A stretch of DNA of 6,648 bases, taken from Flavobacterium sp. GTDB lineage: Bacteria; Bacteroidota; Bacteroidia; Flavobacteriales; Flavobacteriaceae. The position numbers and the translations under genes are program-made. Shown piece by piece: positions 1-6,100 of this stretch; the stretch's first letter is position 1, and the number at the start of each line of letters is the position of its first letter. Under the pieces are notes generated by a model. The model made no database searches. It was not told the origin of the DNA and worked only from the letters and a program-made list of their open reading frames with translations. The stretch is from contig SXQR01000121.1 in NCBI GenBank assembly GCA_005792865.1, forward strand, positions 1 to 6,648. Direction: 5' to 3'.

Positions 1-1
1 A

Positions 2-280
2 CTTGAAAAGATGAACAACGCCCGGATTTTCCTGCATACCTCGCGATTCGAGGCCGGTGCAACGGTTTACGCCGAAGCCCTTTTCGCGGGATGTCACGTT
101 TTGGGAACGGTCCCGATCCTGCCAAATTCAGCGCACTTCACCCATGTTGGCGGGCTTGGGGAAATAGTGGAAAAGGCCGTATCGAAACTTTGTGACGGCA
201 TCAGGGCCGAAAGGGTACAATTTCACCAGATCGGTGATACATGCGCACAATTGTACCAATTATATGACAGAGGCGGATGA
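2..280 (+). CDS. Family-4 glycosyltransferase, C-terminal fragment (5' end outside window)
   Basis: This is the last 92 residues of a GT4-type glycosyltransferase, a family that transfers a sugar from a nucleotide-sugar donor, often during surface-polysaccharide assembly at the cytoplasmic face of the membrane. The frame is open to the left edge, so the ATG at 11 is internal and not the start. The visible segment reads ARIFLHTSRFEAGATVYAEA and contains the family's EX7E signature (Glu17 and Glu25 of the fragment), which contacts the donor nucleotide-sugar. It is followed by the usual AG-x-H-V-L-G strand. A C-terminal helical tail ends at TGA 278-280. The N-terminal acceptor domain and the start of the donor domain are missing, so donor and acceptor cannot be inferred. 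The gene points towards the - strand glycosyltransferase at 368-1465. GT4 assignment is confident; specificity is unknown. Confidence 0.88.
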   Translation, partial: LEKMNNARIFLHTSRFEAGATVYAEALFAGCHVLGTVPILPNSAHFTHVGGLGEIVEKAVSKLCDGIRAERVQFHQIGDTCAQLYQLYDRGG

Positions 281-282
281 TA

Positions 283-348
283 ATGACGTATCAAAGGGTG
301 TATTTTGACGGGTCGATGCCCGGCAGGATTGCGGCAAACCTACCATAA
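283..348 (+). pseudogene. 21-codon reading frame, possible stub of a truncated downstream gene
   Basis: An ATG lies two bases after the stop of the preceding glycosyltransferase gene (TGA-TA-ATG), the spacing expected of a co-translated next gene. It encodes MTYQRVYFDGSMPGRIAANL plus Pro and then hits TAA at 346-348. The opening, a short polar start followed by a VYFDG-like strand, resembles the first beta-strand of many glycosyltransferases (inference). No continuation exists in any frame before the opposite-strand gene ends at 368. It may therefore be the 5' remnant of a gene cut off by rearrangement. It could equally be a chance frame or a tiny unrelated peptide. The rest of the 281-367 gap holds only a weak 4-bp stem (CGGG/CCCG near 309-322) without a T-run, so no terminator is called. 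Confidence 0.2.
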
Positions 349-367
349 GTTGGCAGATGATTAAAGA

Positions 368-1465
368 TTACGACTTATCGTCCGCACGATCCCGGATGAC
401 CCACGCGCTTACGCTGCGCGCAATGGCTTCGAAAGAAAGCCGCTCTTCAAAAAATTTTCGGTTGGCATGGCGCTGATCAAAATGGGTTTCCATCGCTGAC
501 CTCAGGCCTGCGTACAATCCCCGGTCGTCACCTACCGCAAACTGAAGGTCCGGCCTGGGCGTCATGGAATTGAAGGATGGAATGCGCGTGACAACGGGCA
601 GGCAACCGCAGGCAAGCGCTTCGGCGAGCGCAATCCCGCTTCCCTCGCTGTGGGAGCACGACACATAGCAATCGGAGGCATTAAGCCATTTTTCGAGCGC
701 GCCGTTTTCAACCTGGCCCTTAAAGGAAACGCTTTGGGCAAAACCCCGGGCTTGGGCAAACGCGCGTGCTTCCCAGAGGAGCGCGTCCTGACCGTAAAAC
801 ATGAGGAGCCGGAAGGACAGCCCGGCTTCATGAACGCTTGCGAGCGCCCGCATCAGTGTCATCGGATCCTTATTGTTGTTGAGATGCCCAACCCAGATGA
901 TCGTGAAAACGGATGCCGGCAATGCAAGTTCGGTCCGGCATTGCTCCTTGTCCAATAATCTGAAGGCAGTTGAACCTACCATCGTTTCAAGGATCTGCGC
1001 GTCGTCCCGGATGATGCCGGCCCTGTAAAACATGCCGGCCTGATGTCTGGTGACGAAATTGAAATGGTCGGATTTGGCATAACAGAAAGATTGCACCGCC
1101 CTTTTCATCGCGTTGGGAGAAGGATTGCCCGCATGGTGCTGGACAATAAATTTCGTATCGGGAAGCAACCATTTTAAAAGAAGGAATCTAATGGGGAACC
1201 GAAAGCTGTGAAAAAGCACGAAGTCCGGCCTGATCGATCGCATGTGACCACAGAACTGGAGCAGTCCCGACAACGAATAGGTAAAAATCCGCCAGTTGCG
1301 CCAGGCATCGCGTTTAGCGCCAAAACGCACCGCATAACAGTTGATCCTGTCGTCCAGATGATCCAGGTACCCGATGGAATGCGCGGTGGTGGCCCGCTCG
1401 GCGTCAACGCTCGCGATGCCCCGGTCATACACCGAAATATCTAAAAAATTGATTTTGCGCGCCAT
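368..1465 (-). CDS. Family-4 glycosyltransferase (group 1)
   Basis: A complete 365-residue GT-B fold glycosyltransferase, a normal length for GT4. The N-terminal acceptor-binding half (about 1-180) has strand-helix repeats and a H110-H111-A-G loop after FIVQ, where GT4 enzymes often carry an active-site His. The donor half begins near residue 187 with FTIIWVGHLNNNKDP, the counterpart of the family's 'VGRL...K' motif with Lys199. It carries the EX7E signature at Glu274 and Glu282 (SEGSGIALAEALACG). There is no signal peptide or membrane segment, consistent with a cytoplasmic or peripheral enzyme. The ATG at 1463-1465 (MARKINFLDI) is preferred; an in-frame TTG two codons upstream (first base 1471) is the alternative. 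There is no Shine-Dalgarno before it. The gene is convergent with the fragment at 2-280 and divergent from the radical SAM operon. Sugar specificity is not readable; a role in surface-glycan or metabolite glycosylation is inferred from family and neighbours. Confidence 0.9.
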   Translation of the reverse strand: MARKINFLDISVYDRGIASVDAERATTAHSIGYLDHLDDRINCYAVRFGAKRDAWRNWRIFTYSLSGLLQFCGHMRSIRPDFVLFHSFRFPIRFLLLKWLLPDTKFIVQHHAGNPSPNAMKRAVQSFCYAKSDHFNFVTRHQAGMFYRAGIIRDDAQILETMVGSTAFRLLDKEQCRTELALPASVFTIIWVGHLNNNKDPMTLMRALASVHEAGLSFRLLMFYGQDALLWEARAFAQARGFAQSVSFKGQVENGALEKWLNASDCYVSCSHSEGSGIALAEALACGCLPVVTRIPSFNSMTPRPDLQFAVGDDRGLYAGLRSAMETHFDQRHANRKFFEERLSFEAIARSVSAWVIRDRADDKS

Positions 1466-1507
1466 GCCCAAATGTAGAAAAATTGGAATACTTTTGATCC
1501 TTTACCT
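1466..1507. promoter_or_regulatory. Compact divergent promoter region, candidate
   Basis: Only 42 bp separate the start codons of the - strand glycosyltransferase and the + strand radical SAM gene. Each strand carries an exact match to the Bacteroidota -7 consensus TAnnTTTG: TACTTTTG at 1489-1496 on +, and TACATTTG on - (plus-strand 1469-1476). Neither has a TTTG/TTG -33 box at the usual distance of about 19 bp. Each lies so close to its ATG that transcripts would be leaderless or nearly so. The match is suggestive in an AT-rich spacer but not decisive; the operon promoter could lie inside the glycosyltransferase gene instead. Confidence 0.3.
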
Positions 1508-2593
1508 ATGGAACTGCTCACCAGGACATTAAAGTTTGCCAACAAGAAATGGCGCCCGTCGCATTATCATTTTGCGCCGGAATGGATCGTCCTTGGCGTG
1601 AACAATACCTGCAACCTGCACTGCAAGATGTGCGATGTCGGGACCAAAAATTTTGACACCAATTTTGCCACGAATCTCGTGGGCACCACGCCGCTCAACA
1701 TGCCGCTGGAACTTTTCACGCGCATTGCCGACCAGACGGCGCAGTTCTTCCCCGCGGCCAAACTGGGATTTGCCTTTACCGAGCCCCTGGCGTGGCCACA
1801 TATGGTCAAAGCCGTGGAATATGCATCGGCGAAACAACTGCACACCGCGATCACAACCAATGCGCTCCTGTTGCCCAATAAGGCCGAAGCATTGGCCAAA
1901 GCGGGTCTTTCCGAAATTTTTGTCTCACTCGACGGCCTCGAATCGACGCACAATGAGATACGCGGCAACGACAAATCATTCGCCAAGGCGTTGGAAGGCA
2001 TCAAAAAATTATTTTCTTTTGAAAACCATCCCAAGGTTTCGATCGTGAGTGCGATCACCGAATGGAATGTGGAGGGGCTCAGGCAGTTCGCGGACCATTT
2101 CAGCGATCTTCCGCTGCATGAAATCGGGTTCATGCACACGCAATTTGGCGAACCGTCTATCGCGGCGCTGCACAACAGGGTTTGGGGCACACGCTATCCT
2201 GCCACCGAATCAAACGTCGACGAGACCAACATGGCCAATATGGACCTGCCGTTATTGCTCTCGCAGATCAGGTCGATCACGGAAAGCAAGTACCGTTACC
2301 GCATTTACTTTTCACCTGAATTGCACAGCCTCGCCGCGCTCGATCAATATTACAACCGGCCCGAAGTTATCCTGGGCAAGAGATGCGAGGCGGTGTATTC
2401 CAGCATCATGATTAAATCGGACGGGTCGGCGATACCGGCGCATGGGAGATGCTACAATCTCAGGCTCGGGAATTTATATGAATCGGATATCAGGCAATTG
2501 TGGAACGCCGAAGCTTTTGGTGCGTTCAGGAAAGACCTTCGCGACGCCGGCGGATTCCTTCCCGCCTGCAGCCGTTGTTGCAGTGCATTTTAA
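1508..2593 (+). CDS. Radical SAM protein with SPASM-like C-terminal domain
   Basis: A 361-residue radical SAM enzyme. Such enzymes use a [4Fe-4S] cluster to cleave S-adenosylmethionine and start radical chemistry. The cluster motif CNLHCKMC supplies Cys35, Cys39 and Cys42. The rest of the partial TIM barrel follows: FTEPLAWP (90-97) in place of the usual GGEP strand, ITTNALLL (115-122), and FVSLDGLE (138-145) with a following RG loop. The C-terminal part resembles a SPASM/twitch auxiliary-cluster domain. Cys293 precedes an IKSDGSAIPAHGRC strand with Cys315, then LGNLYESDIRQLWN, then a terminal CSRCC with Cys354, Cys357 and Cys358. SPASM proteins modify peptides, enzymes or small metabolites, and nothing here names the substrate. 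No precursor-peptide gene is visible alongside. The ATG at 1508 is the only sensible start; no Shine-Dalgarno is seen. Its TAA overlaps the next gene's ATG (TAATG), indicating coupling. The radical SAM call is certain and the SPASM call good. Confidence 0.93.
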   Translation: MELLTRTLKFANKKWRPSHYHFAPEWIVLGVNNTCNLHCKMCDVGTKNFDTNFATNLVGTTPLNMPLELFTRIADQTAQFFPAAKLGFAFTEPLAWPHMVKAVEYASAKQLHTAITTNALLLPNKAEALAKAGLSEIFVSLDGLESTHNEIRGNDKSFAKALEGIKKLFSFENHPKVSIVSAITEWNVEGLRQFADHFSDLPLHEIGFMHTQFGEPSIAALHNRVWGTRYPATESNVDETNMANMDLPLLLSQIRSITESKYRYRIYFSPELHSLAALDQYYNRPEVILGKRCEAVYSSIMIKSDGSAIPAHGRCYNLRLGNLYESDIRQLWNAEAFGAFRKDLRDAGGFLPACSRCCSAF

Positions 2594-4107
2594 TGGGTGC
2601 CGGTAAAGTCATATTGTTCAATCCGCGGAGCGCGAACGGCAAACACCGCATCCCGAATTCGATCCTTCAGGTCGGCGCGTCGATCCATGGCAAATTCGAT
2701 TATGTTTTTGTCGATGGCAACCTTGAAAAAGACCCGTGGCAAAAGATCCGTGATTATCTGCAGACGGGCGAATTCAAATATTTTGGCTCGACGGTGATGC
2801 CGGGCCCGCAGCTCAGGCAGGCCATCCCTTTTACCAGGGCGATCCGGGCTGAATTTCCAGATGTCATCACCATTTGGGGTGGCTATTTCGCGTCCAACCA
2901 ATATGCTACCGCGCTGGAATCGGGTTATGTGGATTTTATCATCAACGGCCCCGGAGACAATGCCTTCCCGAAGCTGCTCGAGGCAATCGAATCGGGCGAC
3001 CCGAAGGCCACCATCGCAAACCTGATCTATAAAAGCAACGGTGAGATTGTCAAGACCCAGGCGGAGCCGCTGCTCGACCAGGATGCATTGCCGCCGCTTC
3101 CGTATGATTACCTGGACAAGTTCTATCCGGTCAAAAATTACCTCGCCAAAACATTCATGGGAAACCGCACGCTCTCCTATCACTCGAGCATGGGCTGCCC
3201 GTTCACCTGTTCATTTTGCGCGGTCGTCCCCATTTACAATGCGCGCTGGAAAGGGATGTCGGCGGCCAGGATTTACCGTGACATTCAATACTTCAAATCC
3301 GGATATGGCATCGATGCGGTCGAATTCCACGACAATAATTTCTTCACATCCAAAAAACGCGTCCTGGAGTTTGCCAAACTCGTCCTGAACGACAACATTT
3401 CCTGGTGGGGAGAGGGCCGGATCGACACGATCAACATGTATTCGGATGATGATCTGCGGCTGATGCGGCGCGCGGGTTGCAAGATGATTTTCCTGGGTGC
3501 CGAAACCGGAAACGATGCCGTCCTGAAACAGATGAACAAAGGTGGGACACAGACCGGGCAGATGATACGCGATTTCGTGCAGCGGATGCGGCGCGCCGAT
3601 ATCATCCCGGAACTTTCGTTCGTGCTAGGGATGCCCGCTGAGACCGAAGAGCAGGTCTGGGAACAAATCCGCTGGGATATTGCCTTCATCAGGCAGATCA
3701 AGGCCATCAATCCGCAGGCAGAAATCATCATTTACCTCTACAGTCCGGTTCCCACGAAAGGGTCCGAACTTTACCACCAGATCCTGGAAGCGGGCTTTAA
3801 ATTCCCGGAACGCCTGGAAGATTGGATTTCGCCGGCCTGGGAAAATTTCGATTTGCGCAAAAACCCGCTTACGCCCTGGCTCAAACCTTATATGATCGAC
3901 GCCATCCGCAATTTTGAAACGGTGCTCAATGGCTATTACCCAACCGTTTCGGATTTCCGGATCCGGGGCTACAAGCGGCATTTGTTGCGGTTGGTTTCGG
4001 GCATGCGGTACAAATCCAAGGTGTACCGGTTCCCGTATGAGATCAAGGCGCTGCACAAGATCTGGCGGTACCGGCAACCGGAAATTGAAGGGTTCCACTC
4101 CGAATGA
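2593..4107 (+). CDS. B12-binding-type radical SAM protein
   Basis: A 504-residue protein with the architecture of cobalamin-binding radical SAM (class B type) enzymes. Residues about 4-140 form a Rossmann-like domain with the family's landmarks: PDVITIWGGYFAS (89-101) and DFIINGPGDNAFPKLLEAI (114-132). The cobalamin-ligating DxHxxG motif is not seen, as in many members. A linker with LPPLPYDYL (166-174) leads to the radical SAM barrel. Its cluster motif is GCPFTCSFC (Cys202, Cys206, Cys209), followed by EFHDNNF, FLGAETG (300-306) and SFVLGMP (342-348). A basic tail rich in Arg, Lys and Tyr occupies about 440-504. Known relatives carry out methylation at unactivated carbon, ring contraction or other rearrangements; the reaction here is unknown. 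The ATG at 2593 was chosen because it overlaps the upstream stop as TAATG and starts a good first strand (KVILFNPR). The stop overlaps the next start as ATGA. Cytoplasmic. Confidence 0.92.
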   Translation: MGAGKVILFNPRSANGKHRIPNSILQVGASIHGKFDYVFVDGNLEKDPWQKIRDYLQTGEFKYFGSTVMPGPQLRQAIPFTRAIRAEFPDVITIWGGYFASNQYATALESGYVDFIINGPGDNAFPKLLEAIESGDPKATIANLIYKSNGEIVKTQAEPLLDQDALPPLPYDYLDKFYPVKNYLAKTFMGNRTLSYHSSMGCPFTCSFCAVVPIYNARWKGMSAARIYRDIQYFKSGYGIDAVEFHDNNFFTSKKRVLEFAKLVLNDNISWWGEGRIDTINMYSDDDLRLMRRAGCKMIFLGAETGNDAVLKQMNKGGTQTGQMIRDFVQRMRRADIIPELSFVLGMPAETEEQVWEQIRWDIAFIRQIKAINPQAEIIIYLYSPVPTKGSELYHQILEAGFKFPERLEDWISPAWENFDLRKNPLTPWLKPYMIDAIRNFETVLNGYYPTVSDFRIRGYKRHLLRLVSGMRYKSKVYRFPYEIKALHKIWRYRQPEIEGFHSE

Positions 4108-4769
4108 TCAGGCAGCTGCTCAAACGGATGGCCACCCCGCTGTTGCAGCGCGCGCAGCGCTTTTATTTGCGCAAGCCGCGAAAGTACTCCTATAAAGGAC
4201 AATCGGTAACGGTGATGCCCGGCGTATTTCCGCCGTTCCTCACGCTTTCCACCAAAATATTGCTCGAATATCTCGAGCCAATTGACATTGCAGGGAAATC
4301 ATTACTGGAACTGGGCTGCGGATCGGGAATCATCTCGGTATGTTCTTCGGCGCGGGGCGCAAAGGTCACGGCATCCGACATCAATGTGATTGCTCTAAAA
4401 GCACTTCGGGAAAATCCATCAGCGACAGGGATTGAGATTGTCGAGTCGGATTTGTTTAATGCGCTTCGCGGACGGAATTTCGACTACATCGTCATCAATC
4501 CGCCATATTATGCGAAGGAAGCCGAAGATGTAGCCGGCAAGGCATGGTTTTGCGGTTCCGGTTTTGAGTATTTCAGGAAATTGTTTGCGCAATTGCCGGA
4601 CTTTTTAAGTGCCGAAGTACTGATGATACTCTCCGAAGACTGCGACATCGAAACGATCAGCCGCATTGCAACCGCCAATTCCCTTAAAATGGAGGTCATG
4701 AAGGAACTGCGAAAGGCGGGCGAAAGGAACTTTATTTTCCGGGTCTGCGCGTCGAGTCCCGGTTCCTGA
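4104..4769 (+). CDS. Class I SAM-dependent methyltransferase with NPPY motif (HemK/PrmC or MTS-like)
   Basis: A 221-residue Rossmann-fold methyltransferase. SAM-binding motif I is LLELGCGSG (67-75). The acidic residue after strand 2 is Asp92 (TASDIN), and an ESDLF loop (114-118) precedes the catalytic motif IVINPPYY (129-136). NPPY is characteristic of enzymes that methylate a nitrogen on an amide, exocyclic amine or ring (HemK/PrmC, small-domain MTases, N6-adenine MTases). PGVFPPFLTLSTKILLEYL (39-57) before motif I is typical of HemK-related small MTases. It lacks the long N-terminal helical domain of PrmC and so is not the release-factor enzyme itself. Its ATG overlaps the stop of the B12-radical SAM gene (ATGA), so it is the third coupled gene of the operon and probably acts on the same product (inference). 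Its last 38 bp overlap the convergent LacI-family gene. A housekeeping N-methyltransferase carried along is the main alternative. Confidence 0.88.
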   Translation: MIRQLLKRMATPLLQRAQRFYLRKPRKYSYKGQSVTVMPGVFPPFLTLSTKILLEYLEPIDIAGKSLLELGCGSGIISVCSSARGAKVTASDINVIALKALRENPSATGIEIVESDLFNALRGRNFDYIVINPPYYAKEAEDVAGKAWFCGSGFEYFRKLFAQLPDFLSAEVLMILSEDCDIETISRIATANSLKMEVMKELRKAGERNFIFRVCASSPGS

Positions 4770-5757
4770 GCTCGGTGTTGATGACAATGGTTCTAAAAGC
4801 CGCGTTCTCCCCGCTTTCAAGCCGCTCGATCAACAGCCTTGCGGCCGCCTGGCCAATTTCGGGGCCGTGCTGGCTGACCGTGGAAAGGCTGGGCGTCAAA
4901 CGCCGGGACCAAAGACCATCAGCAAAACCGATCACTGCCAGTTCATCGGGTATGCGGTAGCCCGCCTGCAACCCGGCCTTCATCGCAAAGACCGACGCGT
5001 GTTCGTCGAGGGCAAAAATCCCGTCGGCGAGGCGGTTGGCCAATATCGGCGCAGCCCGGTCCTCAAAATCGTCGATGTTGTCGGTCCTGATGACCAGATT
5101 TTCATCGACTTCCAAACCATGTTGCTTCATCGCCTGCAAAAATCCGTCGGCACGCAACTTGCCCACGCTCAGGTTATCGATTGACGATAGCAGCGAAATC
5201 TTCCTGCACCCGAGCGAAATAAGATGGTCCGTCGCGTTGACCGCCGATTCAAAGTCGTCCACGATGACCTTGTCGCATTTGATTGCATCGGCGACGCGGT
5301 CAAACATCACCATCGGCGTGCCTTCGGCCAAAATCCGCTCAAAATGATCGAAAGATCCCGTCTTCTGCGCCTCCTCCGAAACCGACAGAATGAAACCGTC
5401 TATCGCGCCGTTGGACAGCATCTCGAGCGCGTGAACTTCCCTGCCGAGCGACTCGTTGGAGATGCAGGTGAGCACGTTGTAACCCTTGCTTTCGGCAAAC
5501 TGCTCGATCCCGCTGAAAACCTTCGCGAAGAATGGGTTCAGGATATTGGGAACGATCACGCCGATGGTGCGCGTCGAGCGGTGGCGCAGGTTGAGCCCGA
5601 TGGCATTGGGACGGTAATGCCGAAGGCTCGCATATTCGCGGATCCGGTTGCGCGTGGGCTCACTGATCTCCGGGCTGCCGTTGAGCGCTTTGGAAACCGT
5701 GGAAATGGAAACGCCGAGCTCGGTGGCGATTTGCTTTAATGTCGCACGTTCTTTCAA
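4732..5757 (-). CDS. LacI-family transcriptional regulator
   Basis: A 341-residue regulator of standard LacI/GalR length. The N-terminal helix-turn-helix is TLKQIATELGVSISTVSKAL (6-25), followed by the NGSPEIS turn, helix 3 and the hinge region YRPNAIGLNLR. A periplasmic-binding-protein-like effector domain starts at RTIGVIVPNILNPFFAKVF and runs to the end, with the family's late motif AVIGFADG...TPSLSTVSQHGPEIGQAAARLLIERL. It should bind a palindromic operator as a dimer and respond to a sugar or related small molecule; which one cannot be told. The only usable start is TTG at 5755-5757: no ATG, GTG or TTG lies in frame upstream before a stop at about 5800. The gene is divergent from the ferritin-like gene, so autoregulation or control of that neighbour is plausible. 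Its 3' end runs 38 bp into the methyltransferase gene. Confidence 0.95.
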   Translation of the reverse strand: MKERATLKQIATELGVSISTVSKALNGSPEISEPTRNRIREYASLRHYRPNAIGLNLRHRSTRTIGVIVPNILNPFFAKVFSGIEQFAESKGYNVLTCISNESLGREVHALEMLSNGAIDGFILSVSEEAQKTGSFDHFERILAEGTPMVMFDRVADAIKCDKVIVDDFESAVNATDHLISLGCRKISLLSSIDNLSVGKLRADGFLQAMKQHGLEVDENLVIRTDNIDDFEDRAAPILANRLADGIFALDEHASVFAMKAGLQAGYRIPDELAVIGFADGLWSRRLTPSLSTVSQHGPEIGQAAARLLIERLESGENAAFRTIVINTELRNRDSTRRPGK

Positions 5758-6100
5758 TGTAGTAAGATTGTCTGGTGGGGTAGCTTGCCACGCAATTTAC
5801 TTAAAATTACCCTCCTTTTATAACCAATCCCTTCCTTTCTGCCGCATCGGGCAACCGCATTTAAAGTTTCGAAATTGGAGAACTGCTGAAGCGACTATAC
5901 CGTATCTGTCTCTATCTTAAGGTTCGATGCGCGGGCGGGAACGGCATTATGTTGAGGTAGTGTAAGATTTATAATTAATTGTATAAATGACCATACAGGA
6001 TTATAGGTGAATTTTACAAGACTTCACTTCGAGAATTCTCCTGGCGTAGTATCAACCGGCCTTGAACAAACAAACAATTTCATCCATTAATTTTTTTACC
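5758..6100. promoter_or_regulatory. Divergent intergenic region between LacI regulator and ferritin-like gene
   Basis: This 343-bp stretch, AT-rich especially at 5961-5990 and 6081-6098, holds no convincing gene. It must contain the start signals of both flanking genes, but no full TTTG/TAnnTTTG promoter pair could be picked on either strand. Notable items are an 8-bp perfect palindrome with central CG at 5867-5874 and a 10-bp perfect palindrome at 6031-6040. There is also a purine-rich AAAGGAGGG on the - strand (plus 5810-5818), about 53 nt before the LacI start. A ATAC-C-GTAT dyad sits at 5897-5905. The ATG at 6101 follows a T-run (TTTTTTTACC), a usual AT-rich leader in Bacteroidota. No tRNA, riboswitch or terminator is recognised. 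Confidence 0.55.
5867..5874. promoter_or_regulatory. Candidate LacI-family operator half-site pair (TTTCGAAA)
   Basis: TTTCGAAA is a perfect palindrome with a central CG. One further A/T pair flanks it on each side (5865/5876) after a single mismatched pair. LacI-family operators are typically pseudo-palindromes of 14-20 bp with a central CG, so the site fits in type. It is shorter than ideal, and an 8-bp palindrome can occur by chance. Its position about 110 bp upstream of the LacI start and 227 bp before the ferritin-like start would allow control of either gene. No second copy was noticed in the window. Confidence 0.2.

Noticed and set aside
305..325. Stem of CGGG/CCCG as a terminator between the convergent glycosyltransferase genes
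   Set aside because: Only four base pairs with a six-base loop and no T-run on either strand; too weak to call.
281..367. The 21-codon frame as a RiPP precursor for the radical SAM enzymes
   Set aside because: It has no cysteine, no leader-core layout, and is separated from the radical SAM operon by an opposite-strand gene; a gene stub or chance frame is more likely.
1567..2190. A 207-codon open frame on the - strand
   Set aside because: It is antisense to the radical SAM gene, which shows all its family motifs in the + frame; the antisense product has Ser/Leu-rich low-information composition and no recognisable domain.
2500..2592. A longer, upstream start for the B12-type radical SAM protein (31 extra residues)
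   Set aside because: The extension lies wholly inside the SPASM-like end of the previous gene in another frame, is Arg/Pro-rich without family resemblance, and the TAATG start at 2593 fits the domain start.
2590..3183. A 197-codon open frame on the - strand
   Set aside because: Antisense to the B12-type radical SAM gene with no motif of its own; a by-product of codon usage in the real gene.
3625..4098. A 157-codon open frame on the - strand
   Set aside because: Antisense to the C-terminal part of the B12-type radical SAM gene with no independent support.
5224..5739. A 171-codon open frame on the + strand
   Set aside because: Antisense to the LacI-family gene, which has a complete helix-turn-helix and effector domain; the product looks like a mirror of those codons.
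6031..6040. Perfect 10-bp palindrome GAGAATTCTC as an operator
   Set aside because: It has AATT and not CG at its centre, pairing stops at the next base on each side, and no second copy was seen, so it is recorded only as a sequence oddity.
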